64,000 nucleotides of DNA, taken from assembly GCF_004764705.1 (NCBI RefSeq), contig NZ_SHLX01000012.1:186001-250000 (forward strand), in the 5' to 3' direction. Positions within the stretch are counted from its first letter, which is position 1, and every line of letters starts with the position of its first letter. The position numbers and the translations under genes were made by a program. Source of the DNA: Paenibacillus cymbidii (GTDB lineage: Bacteria; Bacillota; Bacilli; Paenibacillales; NBRC-103111). The notes below the pieces were generated by a model, which was not told the origin of the DNA, made no database searches, and worked only from the letters and a program-made list of their open reading frames with translations. Below are positions 37,042-44,984 of the stretch, piece after piece.

Positions 37042-38505
37042 ATGACGGAGGACCGTTACCGGCCACGGTATCATGTGACGCCGCCCGAGGGGTGGATGAA
37101 CGATCCGAATGGGCTGGTTTACTTTCAAGGAAGGTACCATATGTTTTACCAGTTCCATCCCGATTCGACGGTATGGGGTCCCATGCACTGGGGCCATGCG
37201 GTCAGCGGCGATCTGGTTCGCTGGCTGCATCGTCCGATTGCGCTGGCTCCCGATGAGCACGGCGCGATATTTTCCGGTTGTGCCGTCGTCGACCGGCGCG
37301 ACGCTACGGGCTTGTTCGGCGGAGAGCCCGGACTTGTCGCCGTGTTTACGCATCACGCCGACGGGGACGACGGGCGACCGCGGGAGCGGCAGAGCCTGGC
37401 GTACAGCCGCGACGCCGGCGCGACCTGGATCAAGCATGCCGGCAACCCGGTCCTCGAAGAGCCAGAGTTGACCGACTTCCGCGACCCGAAAGTGCTCTGG
37501 CACGAGCCGACCAAACGCTGGATCATGGTCGTTGCCGCAGGGAACGCCGTGCGGTTTTACGCTTCCGCCGATTTGACCGGCTGGACGTTTCTGAGCTCGT
37601 TCGGCGCGGGCGGCAGGGATCTGCACGGCGTTTGGGAATGCCCGGATTTGCTTGAGCTTCCGGTGGCGGACGGCGAGGGAGACTCCGCTGCCAAGTGGGT
37701 GCTGCTCGTCAGCCTTGGCTGCCATGACGCGGAGCCGGCGGGTTCGCGCATGGTGTATTTCATCGGCGATTTCGACGGCGCGACGTTTCGCGCCGAGCTT
37801 GGAACGCCGCTGCCGTTCGACCGGGGCAAGGATCATTATGCCGCGGTCAGTTGGTCGGGATTGCCGTCGGAAGACAGGCGAACGCTTGCGATCGGCTGGA
37901 TGAGCAACTGGCTGTATGCGCAAACGACACCGGCGGACCGGTTCCGCGGCGCGATGACGCTGCCGCGCGAGCTTTCGCTGTCTTGCCGCGACGGGGTGTG
38001 GCGGCTGCGGCAGGCGCCGGCGCGCGAGTTGGATCGTTTGTGCGGCGGCAAAGCGGCGAGCTGTCGCTGGCGGGACATCGCGGTAGCGGAAGGGCGCGGC
38101 CTGGACACGGGCCTGAAGCTGACGTCGTACCGGCTGACGGCCGAATTTGCGGCAGGTACGGCGGCGGAATTCGGCTTCCGGCTGCGCCGCTCGGCGCGCG
38201 GCGAAACGACGGTCGGCTGCCGCGTCAAAGAGAAGCTGTTGTTCGTGGATCGTCGCCGCTCCGGCGAGGTTGGTTTTTCGACCGCTTTTCCCGGCGTCAG
38301 TACGGCGCCGGCAGCTCTGGGAGAGGGCCGGCTCAGGCTGGACATCTGGGTCGATACGACATCGGTGGAAGTATTCGCGGATGACGGCGAAACGGCGATG
38401 ACCCACCTCGTGTTTCCATTCCCCGGCGACGACGGCATCGAAGTATACGCCGGCGGCGGAGAAGCGCAGCTGCTGTCGCTCGTTATCGCGCCGATTGTTG
38501 GTTGA
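37042..38505 (+). CDS. Glycoside hydrolase family 32 (fructan or sucrose hydrolase)
   Basis: A 487-residue GH32 enzyme with all three hallmark acids: nucleophile D21 in WMNDPNGL, transition-state D148 in FRDPK and acid/base E199 in ECPDL. A five-bladed propeller spans residues 1 to about 310, and a C-terminal beta-sandwich ends in TSVEVFADDGE. There is no signal peptide, so it should split imported sucrose or fructo-oligosaccharides, with or without phosphate. ATG 37042 is the start; the upstream frame overlaps the previous gene and has no better site. It makes a fructose-containing substrate plausible for the neighbouring importer. Confidence 0.95.
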   Translation: MTEDRYRPRYHVTPPEGWMNDPNGLVYFQGRYHMFYQFHPDSTVWGPMHWGHAVSGDLVRWLHRPIALAPDEHGAIFSGCAVVDRRDATGLFGGEPGLVAVFTHHADGDDGRPRERQSLAYSRDAGATWIKHAGNPVLEEPELTDFRDPKVLWHEPTKRWIMVVAAGNAVRFYASADLTGWTFLSSFGAGGRDLHGVWECPDLLELPVADGEGDSAAKWVLLVSLGCHDAEPAGSRMVYFIGDFDGATFRAELGTPLPFDRGKDHYAAVSWSGLPSEDRRTLAIGWMSNWLYAQTTPADRFRGAMTLPRELSLSCRDGVWRLRQAPARELDRLCGGKAASCRWRDIAVAEGRGLDTGLKLTSYRLTAEFAAGTAAEFGFRLRRSARGETTVGCRVKEKLLFVDRRRSGEVGFSTAFPGVSTAPAALGEGRLRLDIWVDTTSVEVFADDGETAMTHLVFPFPGDDGIEVYAGGGEAQLLSLVIAPIVG

Positions 38506-38561
38506 CATGCGGCAAGCGCCCGGCTTGGGATGTTGATTCCTGAGCCTGGCGTTTGTTTTCG

Positions 38562-38752
38562 AAATAGGCCATCTTTTATGGCCTATTTGGTCTGAAATGG
38601 GCTGCCGCCGCGGAATAGCCAGTGATTTCACTGGCTATTTGTGCAAATCTGGTCCGATTGAGGCTGTTTGGCCGAAATAACCAGTGTTTTCACTGGCTAT
38701 TTGCGATGTGATGGGCGAAATGGGGGCAATAAGCCATTTTTTGTGGCCTATT
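38562..38752. repeat. Cluster of four AAATAG-type palindromes
   Basis: Four hairpins occupy the intergenic region: 38562-38588 (AAATAGGCCAT / ATGGCCTATTT), 38614-38639 (AATAGCCAGTG / CACTGGCTATT), 38675-38702 (AAATAACCAGTG / CACTGGCTATTT, one mismatch) and 38728-38752 (AATAAGCCA / TGGCCTATT). The last is followed by TTTTTTC and may terminate the GH32 transcript. No gene is seen in 38506-38860; the part after 38760 holds nothing recognised. Confidence 0.85.
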
Positions 38753-38860
38753 TTTTCAGGACCCTCGTGTAACACCAAGGTCGGCACGCCTCTCCACCCG
38801 GAGCGGAGCTAACGGGATGTCGGGCACCGGCGCTTAACCTGACAACCTGTTTGTTTGGGC

Positions 38861-39469
38861 TCAGCCGAGTGTTTGTTGCCCCGGTTTCCAGTTGGCCGGG
38901 CACAGGCCGCCGGCTTGCAGCGCTTGCAGCACGCGAAGCGTTTCGTCGACGCTGCGGCCGACGTTCAGGTCGGTGACGACTTGATACCGGACGATGCCTT
39001 CCGGGTCGATGATGAACAGGCCGCGGTGCGCGGCGCCCGTTGTTTCGTCAAGCACGCCGTAAGCGCGGGCGGTTTCTTTGGTGAAGTCGGCGGCGAGCGG
39101 GTAATTCACGCGGCCGATGCCGTTTGCCTCGCGAGGCGTGTTGATCCAGGCGCGGTGCGTATACACGCTGTCCGTCGAAACGCCGACAATCTCGCAATCA
39201 AAGTCGCGGAACGCTTCCGCGGCGTCGCTGAAGGCTGTAATTTCCGTCGGGCACACATAAGTGAAATCGTGCGGCCAGAAGAAGAGCAGCAGCCACTTGT
39301 CGCGGTAATCGGCGAGAGACACTTTTTCCTCGAGCGTTTCGATGTTTTTGGTCGACAGCAAGCTGAACGATGGGGCGGGGCGGCCGATTTTGACGACAGC
39401 AGGCGTTGTGGCAGTTGTTGTGGTTATGGTTGCTGCGGTTGTGTTGTTAGTAGCGGTTTGTTCGCTCAT
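38861..39469 (-). CDS. 2-Cys peroxiredoxin (AhpC/Prx family)
   Basis: A 202-residue peroxiredoxin. The peroxidatic Cys is C73 in FTYVCPTEI and the resolving Cys is C190 in GGLCPANW. The fold begins near residue 25 after a Thr/Ala-rich low-complexity leader (residues 9-23), which is unusual and not a signal peptide. Start ATG 39469 has GAGGAAC just upstream. It reduces hydrogen peroxide and organic peroxides, probably with electrons from the upstream glutaredoxin-like and thioredoxin-reductase-like proteins. It is the last gene of the PerR-box operon. Confidence 0.93.
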   Translation of the reverse strand: MSEQTATNNTTAATITTTTATTPAVVKIGRPAPSFSLLSTKNIETLEEKVSLADYRDKWLLLFFWPHDFTYVCPTEITAFSDAAEAFRDFDCEIVGVSTDSVYTHRAWINTPREANGIGRVNYPLAADFTKETARAYGVLDETTGAAHRGLFIIDPEGIVRYQVVTDLNVGRSVDETLRVLQALQAGGLCPANWKPGQQTLG

Positions 39470-39616
39470 GGGAAGTTCCTCCTCAAGGTATGTTTGCGGT
39501 GCGGGAAACAAGCGGGCAGAAGCGGTATTTTTCTCATTGTCGCGGATGGCCACTGCGGTTTTCTTGCCCTTCGTCGTTTCGGCCGGTTTGGGCCGTGCAG
39601 GCAAGATGGCCGTTGC

Positions 39617-39883
39617 TTAGCCGGCCAGCGTTTGCAGCGCTTTTTTGATCCGGGTTGGGTTCATGCCGAGAATGGTCATCCCGCCGATGACGGTGACCGG
39701 CACCGAACTCATGCCGAGCGCTTGCAGCTCCCGCGCGTTCTGCTCGTTGTCGTCGATGTTGCGTTCTTCGTACGTCACTCCCTGGTCGGTCAAGTACTGT
39801 TTCAGTTGTTTGCAGTATGTGCAGTGGGTGCTGGAGTAAACGATTGCCGTTGCTGTTGTTGAGGTTGCGGTTGGTTGGGACAT
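39617..39883 (-). CDS. Glutaredoxin-like / NrdH-type redoxin
   Basis: An 88-residue redoxin with the dithiol site C21-T-Y-C24 in SSTHCTYCKQLKQYL, a cis-Pro region SSVPVTVIGG and a final helix NPTRIKKALQ. It has a Thr/Ser-rich leader like the peroxiredoxin next to it. ATG 39883 has AAAGGAG ten bases upstream; a GTG nine bases earlier is too close to that site. Between the reductase and peroxidase genes, it is a likely electron carrier. Confidence 0.88.
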   Translation of the reverse strand: MSQPTATSTTATAIVYSSTHCTYCKQLKQYLTDQGVTYEERNIDDNEQNARELQALGMSSVPVTVIGGMTILGMNPTRIKKALQTLAG

Positions 39884-39920
39884 ATGGGACACGCTCCTTT
39901 TGGTTGTGTTGGATGGCGTT

Positions 39921-40850
39921 TTATTTATATTGCGGGATCAAGCTGGCGCGGCGGTTGATGAACTTGTCGGCCGCCATGGCGGCGATGGCTCCGTCGGCTG
40001 CGGCGACGACGGCTTGTTTGACCGGCGAACGCCTGACTTCGCCGGCCCCGAACACGCCGGGTACGGGCGATTGCATGGAGGCGTCCAGCTCCATGAAGCC
40101 TTCGCCGTCGAGCGGGACTTGGCCGTCGAGAAAGTCGGTGCCCGGTTTGCTGCCGGACAGGAACACGAACACGCCGTCAACCGGGATCACGTGCTCTTCG
40201 CCTGCGGCCGGTTTTACGCGCACGCCGCTTACCTGGTTGTCGCCGACAATTTCGAGCGGACGCGTGCGGTAGTACATCTGCGCTCCTGGCAGCTCTTGCG
40301 GCGCGTGGCCTCCGGCGCCTTGCAGCTCGGGGCGCGGCACGATGAAGTGGATGCGCGACGCGAATTTGCCGAGCGCTGCCGCTTCTTCCAGCGCTTCTTC
40401 GCTGTCGCCGATTACGGCGACTTCTTTGCCTTGGTAGAAGGCGCCGTCGCAGGTAGCGCAGGTGCTGACGCCGCGGCCGAGCAACCGCTCTTCGCCGGGC
40501 AGCATGCGGTTGCGGCCTTTGGAGCCGGTGGCGACGATGACCGCACGCGCCTCGAACATGCCGTCGGCGGTAAATACATACTTCGTATCTCCTTCGAGAT
40601 CGACAGCCGTGATCGTGGTTTGTTTGAACTCGGTACCGAAGGATGCGGCCTGGGCGCGGATCCGGTCGAGCAACTCCTTGCCGCTCAGTTCCTCGGCGAT
40701 GCCGGGGTAGTTGGCGATTTTGTGCGTAAGCGCGAGCGCGCCGGCATTGGGCGATTTGTCGAGCACCAGCGTCGACAAGCCGCCGCGTGCAGTGTAAACG
40801 GCCGCCGATGCTCCGGCTGGCCCGCCGCCGATAATAATGACATCGTACAT
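39921..40850 (-). CDS. Thioredoxin reductase-like FAD/NAD(P)H disulfide oxidoreductase
   Basis: A 309-residue flavoprotein. It has the FAD-binding IIIGGGPAGASAAVYTARGG at the N-terminus, the redox pair C131-A-T-C134 in CATCDGAFY, the nucleotide-binding AVIGDSEEALEEA (GxGxxG is altered to GDSEEA) and a C-terminal FAD motif GVFGAGEVR. Start ATG 40850 has AAAGGAG eight bases upstream. An ATG at 40868 contains that site and is rejected. It should feed electrons to the glutaredoxin-like protein and the peroxiredoxin. The PerR-like box lies 28 bases upstream. Confidence 0.9.
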   Translation of the reverse strand: MYDVIIIGGGPAGASAAVYTARGGLSTLVLDKSPNAGALALTHKIANYPGIAEELSGKELLDRIRAQAASFGTEFKQTTITAVDLEGDTKYVFTADGMFEARAVIVATGSKGRNRMLPGEERLLGRGVSTCATCDGAFYQGKEVAVIGDSEEALEEAAALGKFASRIHFIVPRPELQGAGGHAPQELPGAQMYYRTRPLEIVGDNQVSGVRVKPAAGEEHVIPVDGVFVFLSGSKPGTDFLDGQVPLDGEGFMELDASMQSPVPGVFGAGEVRRSPVKQAVVAAADGAIAAMAADKFINRRASLIPQYK

Positions 40851-40877
40851 GGCGTTTGCTCCTTTCATTTTTTAAAT

Positions 40878-40892
40878 TTAGACTTAGTCTAA
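40878..40892. promoter_or_regulatory. PerR-like box of redox operon
   Basis: TTAGACT-T-AGTCTAA is a perfect 7-1-7 inverted repeat, the geometry of Fur/PerR operators. It overlaps a possible minus-strand -10 (TAGACT, 40891-40886). The same element lies in front of perR. Confidence 0.75.
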
Positions 40893-41022
40893 ATATTTGA
40901 TGAGTTCATCTTACCATCGCTACACCGTCTCCGCATGAAGATTAAATGAAGGAATGGTGAAGGTTCGATGAAGGGAGAAGAGCCGCGGCGATGCCGTGAA
41001 AAAGCGATTGATGGGAAAGCGT

Positions 41023-41672
41023 TGGCGGCTGGTGGGACCGGTGAAGGGGAAGAGAGGCGTCGGCAGATGGTGGAGCAGGGAGAGTAGCTGCTTGTTGGCG
41101 GCTGGTGGGACCGGTGCGTCGGCAGATGGTGGAGCTGGGAAAGTAGCTGGCTTGTTGGCGGATGGAGGGGCCGGAGACTGGGAGGAGATACGATGGCTGA
41201 TGGTGGAGCGGGAAGTAGCTGGCTTGTTGGTGGATGGAGGGCCGGTGAAGGGGAGGTGGCGTCGGCAGATGGTGGAGCGGGGAAAGCAGCTGGCTTGATG
41301 GCGGATGGTGGGACCGGTGAAGGGGAGGAGTGGCGTCGGCAGATGGTGGAGCGGGGAAAGCAGCTGGCTTGTTGGCGGATGGTGGGACCGGTGAAGGGGA
41401 GGAGTGGCGTCGGCAGATGGTGGAGCTAGGAAAGCAGCTGGCTTGTTGGCGGACGGTGGGACCAGTGAAGGGGAGGAGTGGCGTCGGCAGATGGTGGAGC
41501 AGGGAAAATAGCTGGCTTGTGGCGGATGGTGGGACAGGTGAAGGGGAGGAGATGCGTCGGCAGATGGTGGAGCTGGGAAAGTAGCTGGCTCGTTGGCGGA
41601 TGGAGGGGCCGGAGACGGGGAGGAGAAGCGATGGCTGATGGTGGAGCGGGAAGTAGCTGGCTTGTTGGCGGA
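41023..41672. repeat. Minisatellite of about nine 71-75-bp units
   Basis: Nine imperfect tandem copies of a unit of about 74 bases occur here. Each contains CGGCAGATGGTGGAGC (or CGATGGCTGATGGTGGAGC) and ends in AGCTGGCTTGTTGGCGG. Unit lengths vary and are mostly not multiples of three, so long open frames across it, on either strand, are repeat artefacts. It lies in the 963-base gap between the redox operon and the OmpR-type gene; 40893-41022 and 41673-41777 hold nothing else recognised. Confidence 0.85.
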
Positions 41673-41777
41673 GAGCGTCGCTCAGACGAGCGGCACGGTA
41701 CTTGATGCGCGGGAACGTTTGCGGCTGATCCCCGAGGCTGTCGTCCACCCTCTCTTCCAGCCCCGCCAGCGGCCAAA

Positions 41778-41801
41778 CAAAAAAGCCGCGCCAAGCGCGG
41801 C
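41778..41801 (-). terminator. Terminator of the perR operon
   Basis: On the minus strand GCCGCGC and GCGCGGC pair around TTG and are followed by TTTTTTG. It lies 13 bases after the OmpR-type gene stop. Confidence 0.88.
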
Positions 41802-41813
41802 CTCATAGCTGCG

Positions 41814-42632
41814 TTAATCCGCCAGCCGATACCCGACGCCGCGGACGGTGGCGATAATGTGCTGCTTGCGCGGATCGTCGCCGAGTTTTTGGCGCAAGCT
41901 CTTGATGTGCACATCAACTGTATTGCTCCCGCCAAAATATTGCTCGCCCCACACACGGTCGAGCAGCTCCTGACGCGAGAGCACGCCGCCGCCCGCCTCA
42001 AGCAGAGCCGCCAGCAGCTCGAATTCCGTCTTCGTCAGCTCGACCCGCGAGCCGCGGCGCTGCACGGTCATGCGCTTGCGATCCAGCGTTACGTCGCGGA
42101 AGCTCAGCTTGTCGCCGGAATCGATCGCATTCGCGGCAATCGCCGGAACTGCCCGCCGTGCTTGCTGCGGCAGCGGCTGCTCCAGCGCCGCATCGATGCG
42201 CGCCAGCGATCCGGCCAGTTCCCCCGGCCACACCATCGCCGCTTCACCGGCGGCAGGGGCGGTTCCGCGTTGCACCAGCGTCAGCACCGGTTCATCCTTG
42301 CGCGCAAGCGGCGCCTCCAGCCCGCGTGAAGAAAGATCGACGATCCACAGATCGGCCTGCAGCAGCTTCAGCACCGGATCATCGGTGCGGTGAAACAGCA
42401 GCACGTCGTAGCATCGTTCGGTCAGCGCACCGACCAGTTCGTTCAGTGCCGCGGGGCGCGGGCTAACGACAACAATGCGGCGTGTGGTGCTGCATGCGGC
42501 GCCTTCCGGTTCGCTCAGACGGTCCGTTCCGCTATCGTACGCAGCGGTGCCTGTAACAATACGATCCGGCAGCTTGCGGGACAATTCCGGCTGCCAGCTC
42601 ACTGCAACGTGTTCCGTTTCGACGTTTTGCAT
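41814..42632 (-). CDS. OmpR-type winged-helix regulator with degenerate receiver
   Basis: A 272-residue regulator. The last 100 residues are an OmpR/PhoB winged helix (VELTKTEFELLAALLEAGG, NTVDVHIKSLRQKLG, IATVRGVGYRLAD). Residues about 50-150 have the length and pattern of a receiver (IVVVSPRPAAL, DLWIVDLSSRG), but the acidic pair is missing and no paired kinase gene is nearby. It may act without phosphorylation. ATG 42632 has AAAGGGG ten bases upstream. The gene overlaps the end of perR by 34 bases, so the two are translated together. Confidence 0.82.
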   Translation of the reverse strand: MQNVETEHVAVSWQPELSRKLPDRIVTGTAAYDSGTDRLSEPEGAACSTTRRIVVVSPRPAALNELVGALTERCYDVLLFHRTDDPVLKLLQADLWIVDLSSRGLEAPLARKDEPVLTLVQRGTAPAAGEAAMVWPGELAGSLARIDAALEQPLPQQARRAVPAIAANAIDSGDKLSFRDVTLDRKRMTVQRRGSRVELTKTEFELLAALLEAGGGVLSRQELLDRVWGEQYFGGSNTVDVHIKSLRQKLGDDPRKQHIIATVRGVGYRLAD

Positions 42633-43006
42633 GCGGCGCACACCCCTTTGAACACAAAATGTTGGTCTTCGATCGCATAACCGGTTTCTTCGGCGATTTG
42701 CGTCAGCCAGTCCGCCGGCGGCGCGGCGAACACTTCATCCACTTTGCCGCATTTGACGCAGACGATGTGCTGGTGTTCTTCGACCCTTGCATCGTAGCGG
42801 CTCGCGTCTCCATCCAGCTTCAGCTCGCGGATCAAACCTTCGTCCGTCAAGTAGCGCAGCGAGTTGTACACGGTGCCGTAAGCAAAGTTGAAGCCTTGTA
42901 TTTTCAAACGTTCGATGACATCGGACGCGGTCGGATGATCGCTCGCGCCAGACACGATATCCAGTATCGCTTTGCGCTGTACGGTCAAATGGCCTTTGCG
43001 TGTCAT
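42599..43006 (-). CDS. perR: PerR-type peroxide-sensing Fur-family repressor
   Basis: A 135-residue Fur-family protein. The regulatory metal ligands of Bacillus PerR align as H24 (DHPTASDV), D72 (SRYDA), H78 and H80 (EEHQHIVC) and D90 (GKVDEV). The structural zinc site is C83, C86, C123 and C126. All five PerR ligands being present, including the Asp that separates PerR from Fur, supports peroxide sensing by His oxidation. A matching box precedes both this gene and the peroxiredoxin operon. The start is ATG 43006. Confidence 0.88.
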   Translation of the reverse strand: MTRKGHLTVQRKAILDIVSGASDHPTASDVIERLKIQGFNFAYGTVYNSLRYLTDEGLIRELKLDGDASRYDARVEEHQHIVCVKCGKVDEVFAAPPADWLTQIAEETGYAIEDQHFVFKGVCAACKTSKRNTLQ

Positions 43007-43036
43007 GACGGCTCCCTTCTTTCCTGAAACTTATAT

Positions 43037-43051
43037 TTAGATTTAGTCTAA
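43037..43051. promoter_or_regulatory. PerR-like box of perR
   Basis: TTAGATT-T-AGTCTAA is a 7-1-7 inverted repeat with one mismatch, nearly identical to the box at 40878-40892. It contains the perR -10 box, so PerR should repress its own gene. Confidence 0.72.
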
Positions 43052-43073
43052 TATTAAAACTGCTCGCCGTCAA
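43045..43073 (-). promoter_or_regulatory. Sigma-A promoter of perR
   Basis: On the minus strand TTGACG (43073-43068) and TAGACT (43050-43045) are 17 bases apart. The -10 lies within the PerR-like box. Confidence 0.65.
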
Positions 43074-43170
43074 CTATCGAATCCAAATCGAACCGGATCG
43101 AAAAATGAATCGTTTCCTTTTTCATGTTAAAATATTGGTACATTTCCATTGCAGAAAGGAATGAGCGGCG

Positions 43171-44025
43171 ATGTCTGCTTCAATTCATCCCGATTCCCGT
43201 ATCGGGAACGTTTATTTGCGCGTCAGCAATTTGGAGCGTTCGCTCCGCTTTTATACGGAAGTAGTCGGCATGCGAGTGTTGGAGGAGGGGAATGGCGCCG
43301 CGATTCTTGGAGCGGAAGATGGCAGACGGCTGCTTCGGCTTCGGGAAGTGGAGCATGCGATTGTGCCGCCGCGGCGCTCGGCGGCTGGATTGTACCACTT
43401 TGCGATTCTGTTGCCGGATCGCAAGTCGCTTGGTCTTGTGCTGCGCCATTTGTTGGCGGCCGGCGTGCATGTCGGGCACTCCGATCATTTGGTCAGCGAA
43501 GCGCTGTATATCGCCGATCCCGACAATAACGGCATCGAGCTTTATGCGGATCGTCCGCAACATCTGTGGCGCCGGGATGCCAAAGGGGAATACGCGATGG
43601 CCCTCGATCCGATCGATAAAGAGGGGCTGCTGCGCGAAGCGGGAGATACGCCGTGGAGCGGCTTGCCAGCCGGCACAACGATCGGGCACATCCATCTCCA
43701 CGTTTCCGATCTTGCGGCCGCGCAGCGGTTTTATCACGATGTGTTGGGCTTCAATATTATGGGGCATATGGCGGATTCCGCGCTGTTCATCGCCGCCGGC
43801 GATTACCACCACCATATCGGCCTGAACATATGGGCGGGCCAGGGCGCGCAGCTTGCACCGGACAACGCGACCGGGCTCGATCGGTTTGAAATCGTCGTCC
43901 CGGACAAAACGGCGCTCGACGAAATTGTTTTCCGTCTGCAACAAGCCGGTATTCCTTTCGAAGCCGCTCCCGATACGCTTGCGCTGCACGATTCGTCGGG
44001 TATCGCACTCCAGATTATGGTATAA
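43171..44025 (+). CDS. VOC-family two-domain protein, CatE-like extradiol dioxygenase
   Basis: A 284-residue protein made of two vicinal-oxygen-chelate modules (about 8-125 and 165-284). The second begins GHIHLHVSDLAAAQRFYHDVLGF, and HHIGLNIWAG and a C-terminal ligand strand follow. This matches catechol-2,3-dioxygenase-like CatE proteins of Bacillus, which act on quinone or catechol stress compounds. ATG 43171 has AAAGGA about ten bases upstream. It is divergent from perR; the shared intergenic region contains the PerR-like box, but that box sits on the perR side. Confidence 0.8.
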   Translation: MSASIHPDSRIGNVYLRVSNLERSLRFYTEVVGMRVLEEGNGAAILGAEDGRRLLRLREVEHAIVPPRRSAAGLYHFAILLPDRKSLGLVLRHLLAAGVHVGHSDHLVSEALYIADPDNNGIELYADRPQHLWRRDAKGEYAMALDPIDKEGLLREAGDTPWSGLPAGTTIGHIHLHVSDLAAAQRFYHDVLGFNIMGHMADSALFIAAGDYHHHIGLNIWAGQGAQLAPDNATGLDRFEIVVPDKTALDEIVFRLQQAGIPFEAAPDTLALHDSSGIALQIMV

Positions 44026-44064
44026 TAGGCGAAAACAATCTCACAACCAAGGAGGAGAACGAGC

Positions 44065-44454
44065 ATGTCATCTTACATACCGGAAGGATTTCATACCGTG
44101 ACCCCATATTTGATCGGCCAGGGAGCGGACAAGTTGATCGCCTTTTTGCAACAGGCTTTCGACGCGGTGTTGGTTGCCCGGTTTGCGGACGAGGACGGGA
44201 AGGTCAGGCACGCGCAAGTGCAGATCGGCAACTCCATGGTCGAAATGTCGGACGGGAGCGAGACGTATTCGTCCATGAGAAGCGGCATTCATCTGTATGT
44301 TGCCGATACCGATGCGAGTTACGCCAGGGCGATCGCCGCCGGCGGAATTTCGCTCTACGAGCCGGCCGATATGCACTACGGGGAACGAAGCGCCGGCGTT
44401 CAGGATCCGTGCGGCAATCACTGGTATATTGCTACGCATTTGGGCGAGAAGTAA
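44065..44454 (+). CDS. VOC-family (PhnB-like glyoxalase) protein
   Basis: A 129-residue single-module VOC protein (VTPYLIGQGADKLIAFLQQAF, then VQIGNSMVEMSD and VQDPCGNHWYIATH). Members include bleomycin-resistance-like and PhnB-like proteins without known activity. ATG 44065 has AAGGAGGAG about eight bases upstream. It follows the CatE-like gene by 39 bases and is probably co-transcribed. Confidence 0.82.
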   Translation: MSSYIPEGFHTVTPYLIGQGADKLIAFLQQAFDAVLVARFADEDGKVRHAQVQIGNSMVEMSDGSETYSSMRSGIHLYVADTDASYARAIAAGGISLYEPADMHYGERSAGVQDPCGNHWYIATHLGEK

Positions 44455-44602
44455 GAGGAAGAGGGAGCGATCGGGATTTGGCCCTTTTTTGCAAAATAGG
44501 TCGATTCCGTGAACAAAATTTGAACAAACCATGAACAAAAACGCAACGATCTGTGGTATACTACACGTAAACCTTTTCATAACAGATCGGAGCGTGTTTG
44601 GA

Positions 44603-44878
44603 ATGACAACCAGAACATTGGCGGCAACGGACCGGCAGCGCGGCGGACGGGATGCGAAGCAGCTGTTCATCGTGATGAAAGTTGCGGCATGGGTCGCATT
44701 TGTAGCGGGCCTGGCGTTGTGCATGTGGGATTTGGGAAGCTTCAACGATGCGAATTTGAGCCTGATGGCGGGCACCGGATGTCTCGTCGGCAGCGTCTTT
44801 ATTTATACGATCGGCACGATCATCCATCTGATGCACAAGCGGCAGATGCAGATGGAAGGCTTCCAAAGCAAGGAATAA
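44603..44878 (+). CDS. Small two-helix membrane protein, unknown function
   Basis: A 91-residue protein with two hydrophobic segments (FIVMKVAAWVAFVAGLALCM near residues 22-41 and LVGSVFIYTIGTIIHLM near 60-77) and basic ends. No family is recognised. ATG 44603 follows GGAG by ten bases. A TATACT element (44557-44562) lies just upstream, with only a weak -35. A terminator follows the stop, so it is its own transcription unit. Confidence 0.65.
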   Translation: MTTRTLAATDRQRGGRDAKQLFIVMKVAAWVAFVAGLALCMWDLGSFNDANLSLMAGTGCLVGSVFIYTIGTIIHLMHKRQMQMEGFQSKE

Positions 44879-44895
44879 TAGGAGCGAAACGGCAC

Positions 44896-44929
44896 AACCG
44901 CCGCCTCTGACGCGAGGGGCGGTTTTTTT
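44896..44929 (+). terminator. Terminator of small membrane protein gene
   Basis: ACCGCCGCCTC pairs with GAGGGGCGGT (one mismatch) around a short loop, followed by seven T residues. Confidence 0.85.
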
Positions 44930-44984
44930 GTTGGCATGTGCGGCCGTGCGCCGACTGGCGGCGGACTCGCCATCCGGCCCGGGC

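Noticed and set aside
38562..38752. Miniature inverted-repeat transposon
   Set aside because: The hairpins are only 25-28 bases, with no flanking target duplications seen and no larger element around them.
40942..41748. 268-codon Pro/Ser-rich minus-strand frame
   Set aside because: It is a translation of the 74-bp minisatellite. Repeat units shift frame, and there is no ribosome site.
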